Shown here in pieces: positions 50,601-59,689 of a DNA stretch of 64,000 nt. Position numbers and translations under genes: made by a program. The notes beneath the pieces were generated by a model. The model made no database searches. It was not told the DNA's origin and saw nothing but the letters and a program-made list of their open reading frames with translations. How positions within the stretch are numbered: the stretch's first letter is position 1; each line of letters opens with the position of its first letter. Source of the stretch: Lichenostomus cassidix (taxonomy: Eukaryota; Chordata; Aves; Passeriformes; Meliphagidae); contig CM039183.1 in the NCBI GenBank assembly GCA_008360975.2, forward strand, positions 41,965,850-42,029,849, written 5' to 3'.

Positions 50601-53600
50601 GTGGCTGCTCCCGCTGGGTCCTGGGTCACTGGATGAGGACTGGTTGCTCGGAGAACTTCTGTAATGTTGACCAGAGTCATTAACAGTGCACTGAGGGATT
50701 TGTGGGGTTTCATTGCATTTGTTTCATTTGAAATGGGCTGTGCTTCTTCTATAAAATACATTCATTTTCTCAAATAATACAGATGCAACATGAACACTTA
50801 GTTACATCTGTTTGAGGAATTTAAGAGGTTTATCTCAGTTTCATAAACCTCTAACAAGAATTTTAAAAGTATAGTATTTATTCACTAATATTTCCGACTG
50901 AATATGTAAAAAAGGCACAAAAAGAGAAAGACTAAGTGCCAAATCCTATTTTCCTTAGATCTGGCTTTAGCTCTGAACAAGTGGGATTACTCAGGAGTCA
51001 GAGCAGCTGGATTAGGTCTCTAAATTTATGTGTGGGAAGCTCTCATAGTGGATCAGAAATGATTGTTAGTTCCTTGGCACTTATTCCAATTTAAAAAATA
51101 GGAAACTTAGAAAAGGCAATACTAGGGTTTTTTTTTAATTTTATTTCATTAATTCTGTGTCACAGAAAAGCAATTAATTTTTTTCATGAAAAGTATTATT
51201 TAAACTTTTGAGTCTTGTGTCTTAAAAATTTTGCTAAGCAGTTTTTTTGGATTTCCAGATGGTTGAAATGTAATGCTTAAATTTAGTTTTGATCACTGTC
51301 CTTTCCTCCACTACTGCACATATCATTCCATAACTACAACACCATTTCCTTCAGTGACATTATCTGGAATTCAATGCCTGTATTTATATTTTTTTCTTTT
51401 CTCTCCCTTCCTTTTTTTTTTTTTTTTTTTTTTTACATGTAGAAATGAATGTAAGTACCTAGGGAAGAAATGAAGAGGTTGTTTTTTCTTTTTGCACAAT
51501 ACTTTCCCAAGGACATGACCTTCAATATGACCTTCAATAAGCAACTTTACTGTTCAGCTTGAAAATTTTAATGACATTAGCTATTATATTTGGTTTTTAA
51601 AGACATTAGCTATTGTATTTTGTCTAATAGCCAAGGCACAATAAAGAGTGTAGTACCTAATTTTTCAACATGTCTGTCTCTGAGCAGTATTGACAGGACT
51701 GAACCTCTCTCAATTAAGTGAAGTAGTCAATAGGTTACAGCTTAATTCAGTTCCACGTACTTGTTCACGTACCACCAAGAATTTTGCATTTTGTGCACAG
51801 ATTAAGAGACCCAGCATTAAGGAAATGGCAAATTATAATCCCATGTGTTTCCAGCCTCCAGACTGACTTTTTTAGGACATTGTCCTCAAAACTAGGACAT
51901 TGCTTTGTGCTGTTCCAAGGCTGAAAAATATTTACTTCCCATTTGTTGGACAAGTGTGAAGCTTTTAGCCTAGTATACGGAGCGGCTACAAAAGGAGAAC
52001 CACACAAATCTCATCAATGAATGCCTCACACAGTTCCTTCACACAAAAATTCCAGCCATCTGCTCTCAAGAATGGATTCCAGACTCTAGGTATTGGGATG
52101 CATTGCCTGCAAGTGTGACTCAGGGACTAAAGTACACAGAGACGTCTTGGTGCAAAAATCAGAAGAGTGAGCCTGACTGAATCTTCACTTAGGCACATGC
52201 TATGAGTAGCTGTTACAGAATTAGCCACTTTGTGAAAAGAGGGGCAGAGCTCAAGGATATCCTTGTATTTCTTAGTGACTCATTAGAGGGAATTCCTTTA
52301 ACAACACAAAAAAACTTGGATGGCCTTCTCAAAGCACTTAATTCTCAGGAACTGTATAAGGAACATAAGTGTTCAGTTTTTAATTTCACTCCAGGGACTG
52401 GGCACCTAAATATTATATGTCACAGGAGCTGAATTTTTGCTGCTTAAGTCTTTTACTAGATCTAGTTCACATTTCTTTTGCTTCTTCCTCTTTTTACCTA
52501 TGAACCAAACAATTTCATTGCTGACTTCACCCTTAGCTCATTTTCAGATCAGCTGTTGAAGTTCCCTGTTTTATCAACCTACTTCTTCCTGCTTTCCCTC
52601 TTCAACCAATACTAAGTCTCCAACCCGCTAAAACCTCTTCATCATTTTCATGGCTTGAGTATACACTTTCACCCCTGGAAGACTACTTATAAGCATTAAT
52701 CCATCTTACTTCAAACTCTTCTATTTTAAGCTCATCTCTCTGCCAAATCATCAACTATGCCTCTTCCCATGTAGAAAGACCGTGCCAGTTAAGCACCTTT
52801 CTTTACATGTTTCAAGACCTACATGCCAGAGTCCATAATTTGCTCTCTTTTCATTATTTATATCATGTCTTCCCCAGAACAGCACTTCTCCATTGCACAC
52901 GTTTTGTTTAAGTGATACAGGAATTTCTTCACGATAAGAGTAGACTCAGTCTAAGCATTTTTTCACATGCTTTGCTGAGTGTTATGAGAGTGCAACTTAT
53001 GCTTGTGAAGTCTTTTTGGAAATGAGCAGCATGTCAGAAAGCTTTAATTTCTTTTCTGTATAGGCATACAGTCTCCTTAATAAAGCTTCATAAATGAAGT
53101 ATATCTAAACATTTGATACATTGTCTCCTTATGCTAGATGTTATTGAGAAGTTAATTAATAAGATATCAGGAAAAGCTCAAGTTCTATAATGGTATTTAG
53201 ATGCTTACAGAAATGCACCTCTCAATTTTTCAGGGGGTAGGGGAGAAGGAGAACAAAATGATCAAATGGTCAGAACTGGAAGTCTTCCTTCCCCAGACCA
53301 TGAAGCAGCCATATTTTCAAATATGTACTACTATTACTTGCATACATTTCAATGTAAAAAGTCACTAATTCTTTTCTACTAAATAAGGTAGTCAATGTAG
53401 CAATAGTGATATTGCATTATTTCATCCAGAATTTTTTTAAACCTATTTAGGACTAGTATTTAAGATTTTTCTTTCCATCCGATATTTTCAACATGCAATA
53501 ACTATTTCTTTGGGAATTAAAACTGCATCACCCCATAGATAAGGGCATAAGCTGAAATAATTGTAAACAGTAAAGAACAGAGCTCTGCTCAAGACATATG

Positions 53601-54499
53601 GTTTTCCTAAATAATTCAAAGGTCAAATGTATTTGCAAATTTTTGTCTTTAAAAATGAAGCTTCATCTTATGAAGAATTATGATTAAATTAGAACAGAGC
53701 TAACATTTAGGGATACCATCCCATCATCTAAGAAGTGTTACATATTCAAATCACAAGCTCTGCTTTGTTTAATTAAAAGCAAAGCATAAGGGCTGGTAAT
53801 GAGTTACAGAACCCTTTGAAACTATACCAGTAGCTTGGTAACAAGATTAAATAATTAATTTTTAAAGGAATGAGTTCATTTTATTTACACTCAATATTTG
53901 TTTAAGTAGTCTTCCAAAGGTGGGGAACAGAACATTATTAAGATCCAAAAGTCACAAGGCAGTTTCCCACTTCACTGATTCGGGACTGAAGGGAAAGGCC
54001 AGCTGTCCTCAGCAGTAGGATCCTCAGTACAGCCCACCTCTATCACAAACACCTAAAGTCACTTGTTTCAAGCAGACTTGTCCAGTGAATGCACCCTAAT
54101 ACAAGCTCAGAATTAAAATTTTACTGTCAAAGCTCAATAAAATAAGGTTTAAAAAACAAGACACCAAAGTTCGAGAAAGCAGAGATTTCAGAAGTAAGGC
54201 ACATGAGGAAAACGCCAGGCATTAAGCAGAGAGTGAATTACCTTGCGCCATCTGGCAGCTTTCTATCAAAGGAAGTGCTACGAGGAATGGCTGTCTGAGC
54301 CTGCTGGAGAAGCTGCTGGCACTGCAGTCTGTCAGATGTTCCTAGGATTGGAGAGGCACGAGAGAGAGGCTGCCCAGCGGGAGTCGGCACCCGATGCCAA
54401 GTGGTATTCCTTCTGAAAGGGGTTTTATACTCACATGGGGTGCCTTCACTGTCAAGTTTGTATTCCACCATGGGGATACGACAAAGTTCTGAACAACCC
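23541..54499 (-). CDS. SIPA1L2: SIPA1L2 (SPAR2), 3' part of gene, 13 coding exons, last 691 residues
   Basis: Joined 5'->3' on the minus strand the exons are 54499-54242, 50658-50575, 49074-48971, 48783-48680, 47260-46872, 45409-45185, 43207-43054, 41041-40822, 34079-33948, 27426-27373, 26418-26295, 24641-24560 and 23687-23541. All introns are GT-AG and phases agree. The family is a Rap1/Rap2 GTPase-activating scaffold enriched at synapses; its RapGAP and PDZ domains lie upstream of this window. Seen here are the Ser-rich linker, the C-terminal SPAR_C-type region (about residues 390-615 of the visible part) and a C-terminal leucine zipper with a position every seven residues (L630, L637, E644, L651, L658, L665, A672, F679). 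Paralogue call: blocks such as [26 protein letters not shown] and [13 protein letters not shown] fit my memory of SIPA1L2, while SIPA1L1 differs (NSYNYLQGTSADSGID; end KKFTEWVFNTIDMS). This rests on recall, not a search. Confidence 0.93.
23688..24559 (-). other. SIPA1L2: SIPA1L2 last intron (872 nt)
   Basis: Donor GTAAGA, acceptor aaccag. Contains a 23-base A run (plus strand 23,941-23,963), read as poly-U in the transcript. Nothing else recognised. Confidence 0.85.
23941..23963 (+). repeat. (A)23 homopolymer
   Basis: Twenty-three A bases, then gaaaaa. Read as U in the SIPA1L2 pre-mRNA, about 250 nt upstream of the last acceptor. Confidence 0.95.
24560..24641 (-). CDS. SIPA1L2: SIPA1L2 exon, start of leucine zipper (82 nt)
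   Basis: The frame reads (G)[15 protein letters not shown] then [12 protein letters not shown]. From KVNQLE onward it is a coiled coil, with leucines at visible residues 630 and 637 opening the heptad series continued in the last exon. Acceptor ggtttactttacag, donor AAAG|GTAAGA. Coiled coils at this end of the family mediate self- or partner association (family knowledge). Confidence 0.95.
24642..26294 (-). other. SIPA1L2: SIPA1L2 intron (1,653 nt)
   Basis: AT-rich, no repeat or exon recognised apart from a short A run near 25,700. Confidence 0.8.
26295..26418 (-). CDS. SIPA1L2: SIPA1L2 exon, [14 protein letters not shown] block (124 nt)
   Basis: The frame reads (D)[16 protein letters not shown], then [18 protein letters not shown] and DFLEEA. 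The first 16 residues match the human block as recalled; the acidic second half is more variable. The acceptor has a good tract (gttacttttttacag). The donor GCTGG|GTATGT is followed in the intron by open frame, so an unspliced reading continues a few dozen codons; the join to the next exon ([13 protein letters not shown]) restores the family sequence. Confidence 0.94.
26419..27372 (-). other. SIPA1L2: SIPA1L2 intron (954 nt)
   Basis: Holds an AACAAAAC-type microsatellite at about 27,115-27,150; otherwise nothing seen. Confidence 0.8.
27115..27150 (+). repeat. A-rich (CAAAACAA)n microsatellite
   Basis: A run of A followed by repeats of aacaaaac / aacaaaacaac. Simple repeat in an intron. Confidence 0.9.
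27373..27426 (-). CDS. SIPA1L2: SIPA1L2 54-nt exon, candidate cassette exon
   Basis: The frame reads (G)[17 protein letters not shown]. Acceptor aaatcttattccag, donor CTAG|GTGATG. Both boundaries are phase 1, so skipping removes exactly 18 residues and joins RAFE to DQRVASF in frame. It sits between introns of 6,521 and 954 nt. SIPA1L1 as I recall it has no equivalent insert at this point, which fits an optional segment. Confidence 0.92.
   Translation of the reverse strand, partial: VLTQMKNLGRSVITRRF
30408..30600 (+). repeat. Pyrimidine-rich low-complexity tract
   Basis: The plus strand is dominated by T and C over about 190 bases, with interruptions; the SIPA1L2 transcript reads it as purine-rich. 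No unit repeat is evident. Confidence 0.65.
30911..30928 (+). repeat. (TGTGC)n short tandem repeat
   Basis: Pentamer units within tgctgtgctgtgctgtgctc; three to four copies. Confidence 0.85.
33948..34079 (-). CDS. SIPA1L2: SIPA1L2 exon, EFWFSDGSL / [16 protein letters not shown] block (132 nt)
   Basis: The frame reads (N)[36 protein letters not shown] and DAARAFE. The [22 protein letters not shown] core is nearly identical between family members, which suggests a structured or partner-binding segment; in SIPA1L1 the equivalent C-terminal region includes the PSD-95 guanylate-kinase binding part. Acceptor tgtttattgtttag, donor TGAAG|GTAACA. One base of a codon is carried in and one out, so the exon is frame-neutral. 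Confidence 0.96.
34080..40821 (-). other. SIPA1L2: SIPA1L2 intron (6,742 nt)
   Basis: AT-rich. A 36.0-38.5 kb stretch is less AT-rich and T/C-biased but matches no repeat I know. Contains an 11-bp-stem inverted repeat at 40,053-40,083. No extra exon supported. Confidence 0.75.
40053..40083. repeat. Inverted repeat, 11-bp perfect stems, 9-base loop
   Basis: acagatatgta and tacatatctgt flank atcttaata. It would form a weak AT-rich hairpin in DNA or pre-mRNA. Confidence 0.85.
40822..41041 (-). CDS. SIPA1L2: SIPA1L2 exon, [17 protein letters not shown] block (220 nt)
   Basis: The frame opens [20 protein letters not shown], continues [17 protein letters not shown], then [20 protein letters not shown] and ends TPGMGNLR. 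The [11 protein letters not shown] and QALPND.LFS motifs are shared with SIPA1L1, so this is core SPAR_C-type sequence; the basic RRxLxRTLS context looks like a phosphorylation site (inference). Acceptor tttttatgtttag, donor a consensus AGAA|GTAAGT. Flanked downstream by the largest complete intron in the window (6,742 nt). Confidence 0.96.
41042..43053 (-). other. SIPA1L2: SIPA1L2 intron (2,012 nt)
   Basis: No repeat, exon or regulatory motif recognised. Confidence 0.8.
43054..43207 (-). CDS. SIPA1L2: SIPA1L2 exon, [14 protein letters not shown] block (154 nt)
   Basis: The frame reads [18 protein letters not shown], then a conserved half [15 protein letters not shown] and MEEGRRK. This begins the C-terminal SPAR_C-type region of the family. 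The first half differs a good deal from the human sequence I recall, the second half hardly at all. Acceptor aattttctcaacag, donor AAAG|GTTGGC, whose +3 to +6 bases are weak. Leaves in phase 0. Confidence 0.94.
43208..45184 (-). other. SIPA1L2: SIPA1L2 intron (1,977 nt)
   Basis: AT-rich with an A run near 43,562-43,575 and a G-run (tgggggggaa) near 44,470. Nothing else supported. Confidence 0.8.
45185..45409 (-). CDS. SIPA1L2: SIPA1L2 exon, Ser-rich then conserved [16 protein letters not shown] block (225 nt)
   Basis: The frame starts (S)[18 protein letters not shown], runs through [30 protein letters not shown] and ends SEVSECH. The Y.RQGA..KY.IGWKK.EG block is shared by SIPA1L1 and SIPA1L2 and marks the start of the conserved C-terminal region. 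Acceptor tgttcacttttccag, donor CATGA|GTAAGC. It is frame-neutral (two bases in, two out). Confidence 0.95.
45410..46871 (-). other. SIPA1L2: SIPA1L2 intron (1,462 nt)
   Basis: Nothing recognised. Confidence 0.8.
46872..47260 (-). CDS. SIPA1L2: SIPA1L2 exon with Ser/Asn-rich stretch and DSGIDT phosphodegron (389 nt)
   Basis: The largest exon here. It starts [18 protein letters not shown], continues [29 protein letters not shown] and ends [15 protein letters not shown]. Acceptor ttgttgttttaag, donor CCAG|GTATGC. DSGIDT (47,113-47,096) has the DSGxxS/T form bound by the beta-TrCP ubiquitin ligase; the same motif in SIPA1L1/SPAR is reported to become a degron after Plk2 phosphorylation, so activity here is inferred from the paralogue. 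The part from [11 protein letters not shown] to EAPGPEDD is unusually GC- and CpG-rich and Ala/Pro-rich compared with the flanking exon and introns. Confidence 0.95.
46985..47114. other. CpG-dense patch inside a SIPA1L2 coding exon
   Basis: I count 13 CpG dinucleotides in about 130 bp, within an otherwise CpG-poor window. The patch is confined to the 389-nt exon and encodes the Ala/Pro-rich part up to the DSGIDT motif. It is too short for a standard CpG-island call. Confidence 0.8.
47261..48679 (-). other. SIPA1L2: SIPA1L2 intron (1,419 nt)
   Basis: Contains a 26-bp perfect palindrome at 48,032-48,057. No other feature recognised. Confidence 0.8.
48032..48057. repeat. 26-bp perfect palindrome centred on an E-box
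   Basis: catctcctagcag is followed without spacer by its reverse complement ctgctaggagatg; the centre CAGCTG is an E-box. The symmetry stops at the next base on each side. Confidence 0.95.
48680..48783 (-). CDS. SIPA1L2: SIPA1L2 exon, Lys/Ser-rich linker (104 nt)
   Basis: The frame reads [20 protein letters not shown] then [14 protein letters not shown]. The block KVL.SYK.RALQK.GS.K.SPNKLSH is what I recall of SIPA1L2 and is absent from SIPA1L1, so this exon supports the paralogue call. The acceptor is ttatttgtggcag and the donor is a near-consensus CAT|GTAAGT. It enters with one base of a Glu codon and leaves in phase 0. No catalytic motif is present; a disordered linker is likely. Confidence 0.92.
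48784..48970 (-). other. SIPA1L2: SIPA1L2 short intron (187 nt)
   Basis: Donor GTAATA, acceptor gtggcag. The shortest intron in the window, between two coding exons of 104 nt each. Confidence 0.88.
48971..49074 (-). CDS. SIPA1L2: SIPA1L2 exon, acidic linker (104 nt)
   Basis: The frame reads [25 protein letters not shown], then ETLEGTRHS; human SIPA1L2 as recalled has CQSPLLLEHQGSGPLEC here. The acceptor used is acattaaaag|ATGCC, which is purine-rich right at the splice site; another AG seven bases downstream (gatgccag|TCC) would shift the frame. The donor is TCTG|GTAATA. It is separated from the next exon by the shortest intron in the window (187 nt). Confidence 0.88.
49075..50574 (-). other. 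SIPA1L2: SIPA1L2 intron (1,500 nt)
   Basis: Contains an A run near 49,589-49,602 and a 26-bp tandem duplication at 49,861-49,912; otherwise nothing. Confidence 0.8.
49861..49912 (+). repeat. Tandem duplication, 2 x 26 bp
   Basis: Each unit begins tgtaatatattatct and ends ttgtagatac; the copies differ at one base (c/g at unit position 16). Confidence 0.95.
50575..50658 (-). CDS. SIPA1L2: SIPA1L2 exon, Ser-rich linker (84 nt)
   Basis: The frame reads [18 protein letters not shown] then HWRQQVGYD, matching the SPSN.SSSSD block of the family. The acceptor is caacattacag|AAG. The donor chosen is GACGG|GTATCG because it yields GYDG-CQSPLL across the junction, as I recall for human SIPA1L2. A second donor, TATCG|GTGATT, lies 6 nt further and keeps the frame, adding Tyr-Arg. 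The exon is frame-neutral (two bases in, two out). No folded domain is apparent; it is a low-complexity, probably disordered, linker. Confidence 0.9.
51391..51434 (+). repeat. Pyrimidine tract ending in (T)23
   Basis: tttttcttttctctcccttc followed by 23 T bases (51,412-51,434). Read as poly-A in the SIPA1L2 pre-mRNA. Confidence 0.9.
51515..51626 (+). repeat. Two nearby short tandem duplications
   Basis: atgaccttcaat occurs twice in direct succession (51,515-51,538). Then gacattagctattatattt recurs 29 bp later as gacattagctattgtattt (51,573 and 51,602). Confidence 0.85.
54242..54499 (-). CDS. SIPA1L2: SIPA1L2 coding exon just after the PDZ domain (first exon in window)
   Basis: The frame starts [15 protein letters not shown] and ends at LPDGA plus AG of a split Arg codon. 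The acceptor is a strong pyrimidine tract ending tttgtcccacag; the donor is AAG|GTAATT. It is 258 nt, with two bases of a codon carried in and two carried out. In this family the segment directly follows the PDZ domain: CSE..R.P.MEYK is shared with SIPA1L1. The middle is Gln-rich ([10 protein letters not shown]), followed by [10 protein letters not shown], a basic serine motif that could be a kinase or 14-3-3 site (inference). The PDZ exon was not found in the 9.5 kb upstream. Confidence 0.95.
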
Positions 54500-57400
54500 C
54501 TGTGGGACAAATAAAAATGCTCATCAGTCTCACAGGAGAGAACAGAGAGAGAAATCTTGCATTCACAGTCAGAAGTATATATATATTTTAATTCCAGGTG
54601 CCCAAAGGTGCTCTAACAGCATTGTACTTTAAACACTTAAACACTGTTACATCAAGCAGCTAGAGAACATTTCAAAATAAAAGATTTGCTGTCATGTGCT
54701 CAAAGATCTTTGAATTGTCTTCTTGCCCTTCAAAAAGGAGAACATATTACACTTTTACAAATTAATATGCAGCTTGAATTTTACATACTGAAAACTTTTA
54801 GAAACAAAGCATTTAGAAGTCCTGAAGCATCAAGTTCTTCTAAAAGAGCTTTGGTTAGTTTAAATTTCAGAAATATGTTTGTTGCTTTGCAGCAAACTAA
54901 GCGTTTCTTAGCGGGGTTGAGAACTCTCCTTTAGAATCCAACCTTATCCCCAGCAAATGACAGAGCACATAGACTACAATGCAAATGATTAATTGGCACC
55001 TAAATATTTTTCCCTGTGTTTTTAAAGTGTACTTTATAATGTCTCTTTTCTTGGAGATTTGTATGCCTGGAAGAGAAACAGGGAAGTGGAAGGAAGAGAC
55101 AGCTCAGAAACAGTCTGGCTTACCACCTCTGCTTGAAGTTTACAGTGTGGTTAAATACTAACAGCATTCACAGACAGTGTAAACTCAGGTAAAAGTACTG
55201 GTAGTGTTCCACACAAGACCAGGGTGCCTGTGGGATATCTGCTCTACACTCAAACTGGTTTCAATAATTAAAGGTTACTGTTTCAGAAATTGTTTAATAG
55301 ACGCTTCACACATCCTTTAAGTCAGCACTGATTATCACTGGAGATTATTTTATATTCTCAACATTCCATCTCCATTACTTGTCTGACAAGGCAGTGTGTT
55401 CTAAATCAGTATCTATAAAGACAATACCCTAAAGACTTCTAAAGCAATACATTAAGTAAGAAACAGTGAAAATTTGCTTCTCTGTCTCAACTACAATTCT
55501 GCTCCATTCCCTGAGCTGAGTCTTGATCAAGCTTTGCTTTTTTTGAAAAACCAACACTTACCATTCCAACTAAATTGAAATCACCTAGAGAAAGTGCAAT
55601 AGAGTGTAAAGAGTTTACAGTCTTAATCCTGAAAATATCTTCACATAAATGACTTAACATAAATGTGCAGTGCCAATAAATTGTATGAATTCTCACACAT
55701 TAAATTACTGTGCATTAAAGCTTCTGAATCAACCCCCAAAAGGATATTTTCATTAGTAGTGCTCTGGTAAACAGATTAAAAGAAAAAATATCAGAAAAAT
55801 GCAAACTGTCTTATTCAAGGTTGTTGAAGAAATCAGTGAGCAACTGTAGCAATTACATTCTAGATACTCTGTATACACTCAGTCTGATCCAACAAAATGC
55901 TTCACTCTGCTCAATTTTTTAGACGCAAACAGGCAAGTTCGTCCTGTAGCATTAAATCTCTGCCTCTGGTGGCACTCAAACACATGAAGAAGGTAAAGAA
56001 TTTTAAAATATAGGGGATAAAAGTATTGAGAGTGGAGATTAATAGCCAATATAGGGTGGAAGGCACCTTGATGAAATGAGCTGAAGAGCTAGAATGCTCC
56101 AAAGCAGAACTCAGAATTCCTGGTTTTTCAAGGTTATTGTTTGAGCAGAAATATCATTGTTAGGTTCATCAATAAAATTTGATACATGCAACCTCTCCTG
56201 GCAAATCATAGTTGGACACACTGGAGGCATCACAGAATTTCAGAGTCATGATTTTCTAGTTTGAGCTTCCCTAAGGAGGTAAAATCACCCTAATAATCTC
56301 TTCTCACAGACATGGAATGGTGCTACAGAGAAAGCATTGTTACAAAATTATCACACCATTTCAGAGGGTCAGTTTGATCTATCTCTAGCCTTCCCCTCAC
56401 CCTGAAAGTGCCACAGTTATTCAGAACACCACTTCAAACTGCCTCAGCCCATGTATCAATTTTTAAAACTTTTTTCACACTTCTGAGAATCCCATGTTGG
56501 GCTCTTTAAATGAGGAACACCATGGAAAGGTCAAGTTAAGCGAATTGCACAGAATTGTGCAAACCCTTTTACTGCTCAAGCATACACAGAATATATTTCT
56601 CCAGTGTGATTTTCAACTGCTTATATGCCAAGATTATTCTTTCCTTCATACAAGTCCCTGCCTCATTCATTGTCTGCAACAAAGAAGGTACAGGAGACAA
56701 CAACAGCAATGCAACCGTGATCCTTTTTTTTTCTAATGTAAGTTTTATCAACAAAACAAACAGATCCAAGAATGAAGAGATGACACAGCAAGGTTAATAT
56801 TAGTTTGGTGCACTGCAAAACTTCATGTGGTCATATATATACAGTTTTACATTATTGGATGAGGAAGTTGAACAATTATGTAGGCTGAAATTTCAATCTC
56901 CCTTCTGCTAATTTCTTAGTATTGTTTCACCCCCTTCTTCATTCCTATAGGCTTTAGACATTAGAAACAAACCACCCCCTCCCTAATTTTTGTTAAGATA
57001 TCAATTTCACAGTCCATCTTGGTAATTGAGAAAGTTATAGCATGTAATTGTGATTGTATCCCTCATTAGATACTCCCCATAAAGTACTCTAAATGGTGTA
57101 AAAATAGCCACAGGTTTTAAAAGCAAAAGGGACTGTCACTACTATTTATTTTGACTTAGCTGGCTGACTAATTAAGAAAAGCATGATTTAAAATAGCAAA
57201 CAACAAGCCTTCTCAGAATGAGTAAGAATTGAGAACTTTGTAAAATTTTGTGTTTGTTTGCATCAAGAAAACATATTCTTCCTACAAATGAAAAAAAAAG
57301 TATTGAGGATACAGTTCCAACAGAAAAAGGCTTACAAAACAACCCTGTTTAAATCACTATAAAAATTAAAGTGTTGCTTATGAATTCAAAATGGAGCCCT

Positions 57401-59611
57401 AGCAGGCTTGTTTTAACTGGCTCAAAAAAGAATTTCCATGGTTTCACATAGCTTCTTTTGCCACATAAGACTTTTAAATTTTAATTTAAAACTACCAAAC
57501 CAATCACTTCAACATTTATATGAAAAAATATGCTTCACTGCTTCACAAGCACTGCCTAAAAAACAGATACTGCACTATACTGAGATAGGTAAAATCATAA
57601 TTGTAGCTGCCTCCTGTATCAGGAAGAAAGAGAATCAATTACTTCATGCCTGCAATACCCACCTCCACTCCCCACCATATATCAAACTGTAAATTATATT
57701 GCATGCAAAAAAGCCTCACAAAAAATAAATGCAACTTCCTCTTAAATATGCAATTTCACCTTTATATAACTTCTAGTTATAATATTGTTACTTATTCAAC
57801 CAGTGCAAGAATACACATTGGTGCTGGTATTGAATGATAGCTTTTAATTCACTTTTTAATTTAAATTCTATATAATTTCTTAAAATTCACTGTAAAGGAT
57901 ACATAAAGACAAATCTCTCTTTTATGGTCTTAAAAAGATACTTAAATTTATGTTAAACAAGTAGAGGATATCAAACATCTTTTGCAATTTTATCCAATAT
58001 AACATCAGAAAACCAGACTTAAGATATTTAACAAGCAAATGTGACCATATCTTAACCACAAATCAGAAATTATAGCACTTCCCATCCCTTACTATAGTTG
58101 CATATTAATTAAATCAATCCTTCAACATAAAGCACAGACTCCTACTAATACCTTTGGTTCAAGAGCCATATTATCCTATAAAAAATTTGGTTAATAAAAC
58201 CTACTCTGCAATTACAGAGACCATGACTCTATGGTACAGTTAGCAGGTCATGACAGCATAATAAAATTTAAGAGTCCACTATAAAAATCTGCTATATTCA
58301 AATGTTCCTGCAAGGAGCATTATGTTCTGAAACAATTATCAAGGAGTCCATTAAATTTTTCAAACTACATTAACCAAACCTTTCAATATTAGTTTCAGAT
58401 TCCATATAAAGGTTCTGTAATAGGCTCTGTGAAGGGCCTACATTAGGCAGGGATGCTGGTTAAACTAGGCAAATAGCCATCTCCGCGGAAAAGTCAGAAG
58501 TTTCCATGCACTATGATCAGCAGCCTGTCATCTTGATAGCTACACAAAAGCCTTCTTTTCTGCTACTTCTTGTGAGTATCAGCTCCTGGGTACAACTTCA
58601 GTATTTGGAGCCCAGCTATCTACAGATTTCAGGCCTCATGAACAATTTTTTAAGGTATCAATGAAATTAGAAAAGCTGGTTACAATTTAACATTAGTTCA
58701 GCATTAGAATTGCAGGGAGACGTAAGGATAGAGAAGCAATCATTAGTGTGCATTGGTTTACTACACTGATGAGTTATCCCTTTCCATCACCATTCCAAAA
58801 CAAAACACCTAATCTTGCTCAATAAAGTCTTTACTTAGCAGTACAGTCAGTAATTACATCCTGCCAACTCAAACTTTGTTTTTGAAAACAATCACTTCTA
58901 TTACAGGGCATGTTTGTCCTAACACTACAGCAGTGCCCACCCAAAGTGTCACAATGAGACTGAGGACTCATTGTGCAATCTATGAAATCCAAAAAATAAA
59001 ACATAGATTAATTTAATATCATTCTAGGGGCTTAACTGAAAAAGCAGAATTTAATAGATTAGTTTTGCTTAGACTCGAGATGTAGTTAATTAAGACATAT
59101 ATAGACTTTCCCTTCCTGACACTGTGAAGTACCTCCTGGAGGGAATATCTTAACTCCACTGACTCCCTATATCAGTTACAGCACAAGTCCAAGACACTGC
59201 ATAATACTGACATGGTCTAAGAGGATTTTGGTCCAAAAGTCAAGACAAAAATTTCAAGTTCTGACATCCTAGAAACCTATTAACATTAAAAAAACAAGAA
59301 AAAAATTAAATCAATTTTGCTTTTAAATAATTTCATACCACAACAGATGTATGAGATTGCTTACAGCAGCCTCAGACAAGGCTGCTGCTCACCTTATCAC
59401 TTTGGTTTAAGGCAAATGATAACTCTGGCAGTCCCTCCATGGAGATAAAGAGTTGAAGCTGCCAATCCCTCCTTCTTGAAGATAAATTCATTGTCCTTCT
59501 GATCTTTATTACTACTCAGTTTTAAAGAGAAGCTTTGCTGTTGGTGAGCTGACAAGCAATTTGGAGGACTCCTAAAGAACATCTATGTCTGTACTGTTAC
59601 ATGAAAAAGAA
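54500..59611 (-). other. SIPA1L2: SIPA1L2 intron, 3' part (at least 9.5 kb in all)
   Basis: No match to PDZ or RapGAP coding sequence was seen on the minus strand. AT-rich with a tatatata run near 54,577-54,587. Nothing else supported. Confidence 0.7.
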
Positions 59612-59689
59612 AAATACAGACAAGAACTAGATGATTTTTAAGGTCCTTTCCAACCCACAACCATTCTGTGATTCTACGATTCCATAGCA
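59612..59689 (+). mobile_element. CR1 LINE 3' tail
   Basis: agaactagatgatttttaag, then gtcctttccaaccca, then caaccattctgtgattctac and gattccatag. This is the CR1 terminus with its decayed ATTCTRTG tail repeat. Antisense to SIPA1L2. A purine-rich low-complexity tract (about 59,687-59,728) follows it. Confidence 0.85.

Larger units (their letters stand above)
50659..54241 (-). other. SIPA1L2: SIPA1L2 intron (3,583 nt)
   Basis: Contains a pyrimidine/T tract at 51,391-51,434, short tandem duplications at 51,515-51,538 and 51,573-51,626, and a T/C-biased stretch at about 52,440-52,800. No exon found. Confidence 0.78.

Noticed and set aside
23541..54499. Assignment to the paralogues SIPA1L1 or SIPA1L3
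   Set aside because: The exon at 48,680-48,783 and the [12 protein letters not shown] block fit SIPA1L2 as I recall it; SIPA1L1 has different sequence at these places and a different C-terminal end. SIPA1L3 I could not compare in detail, so a small doubt remains.
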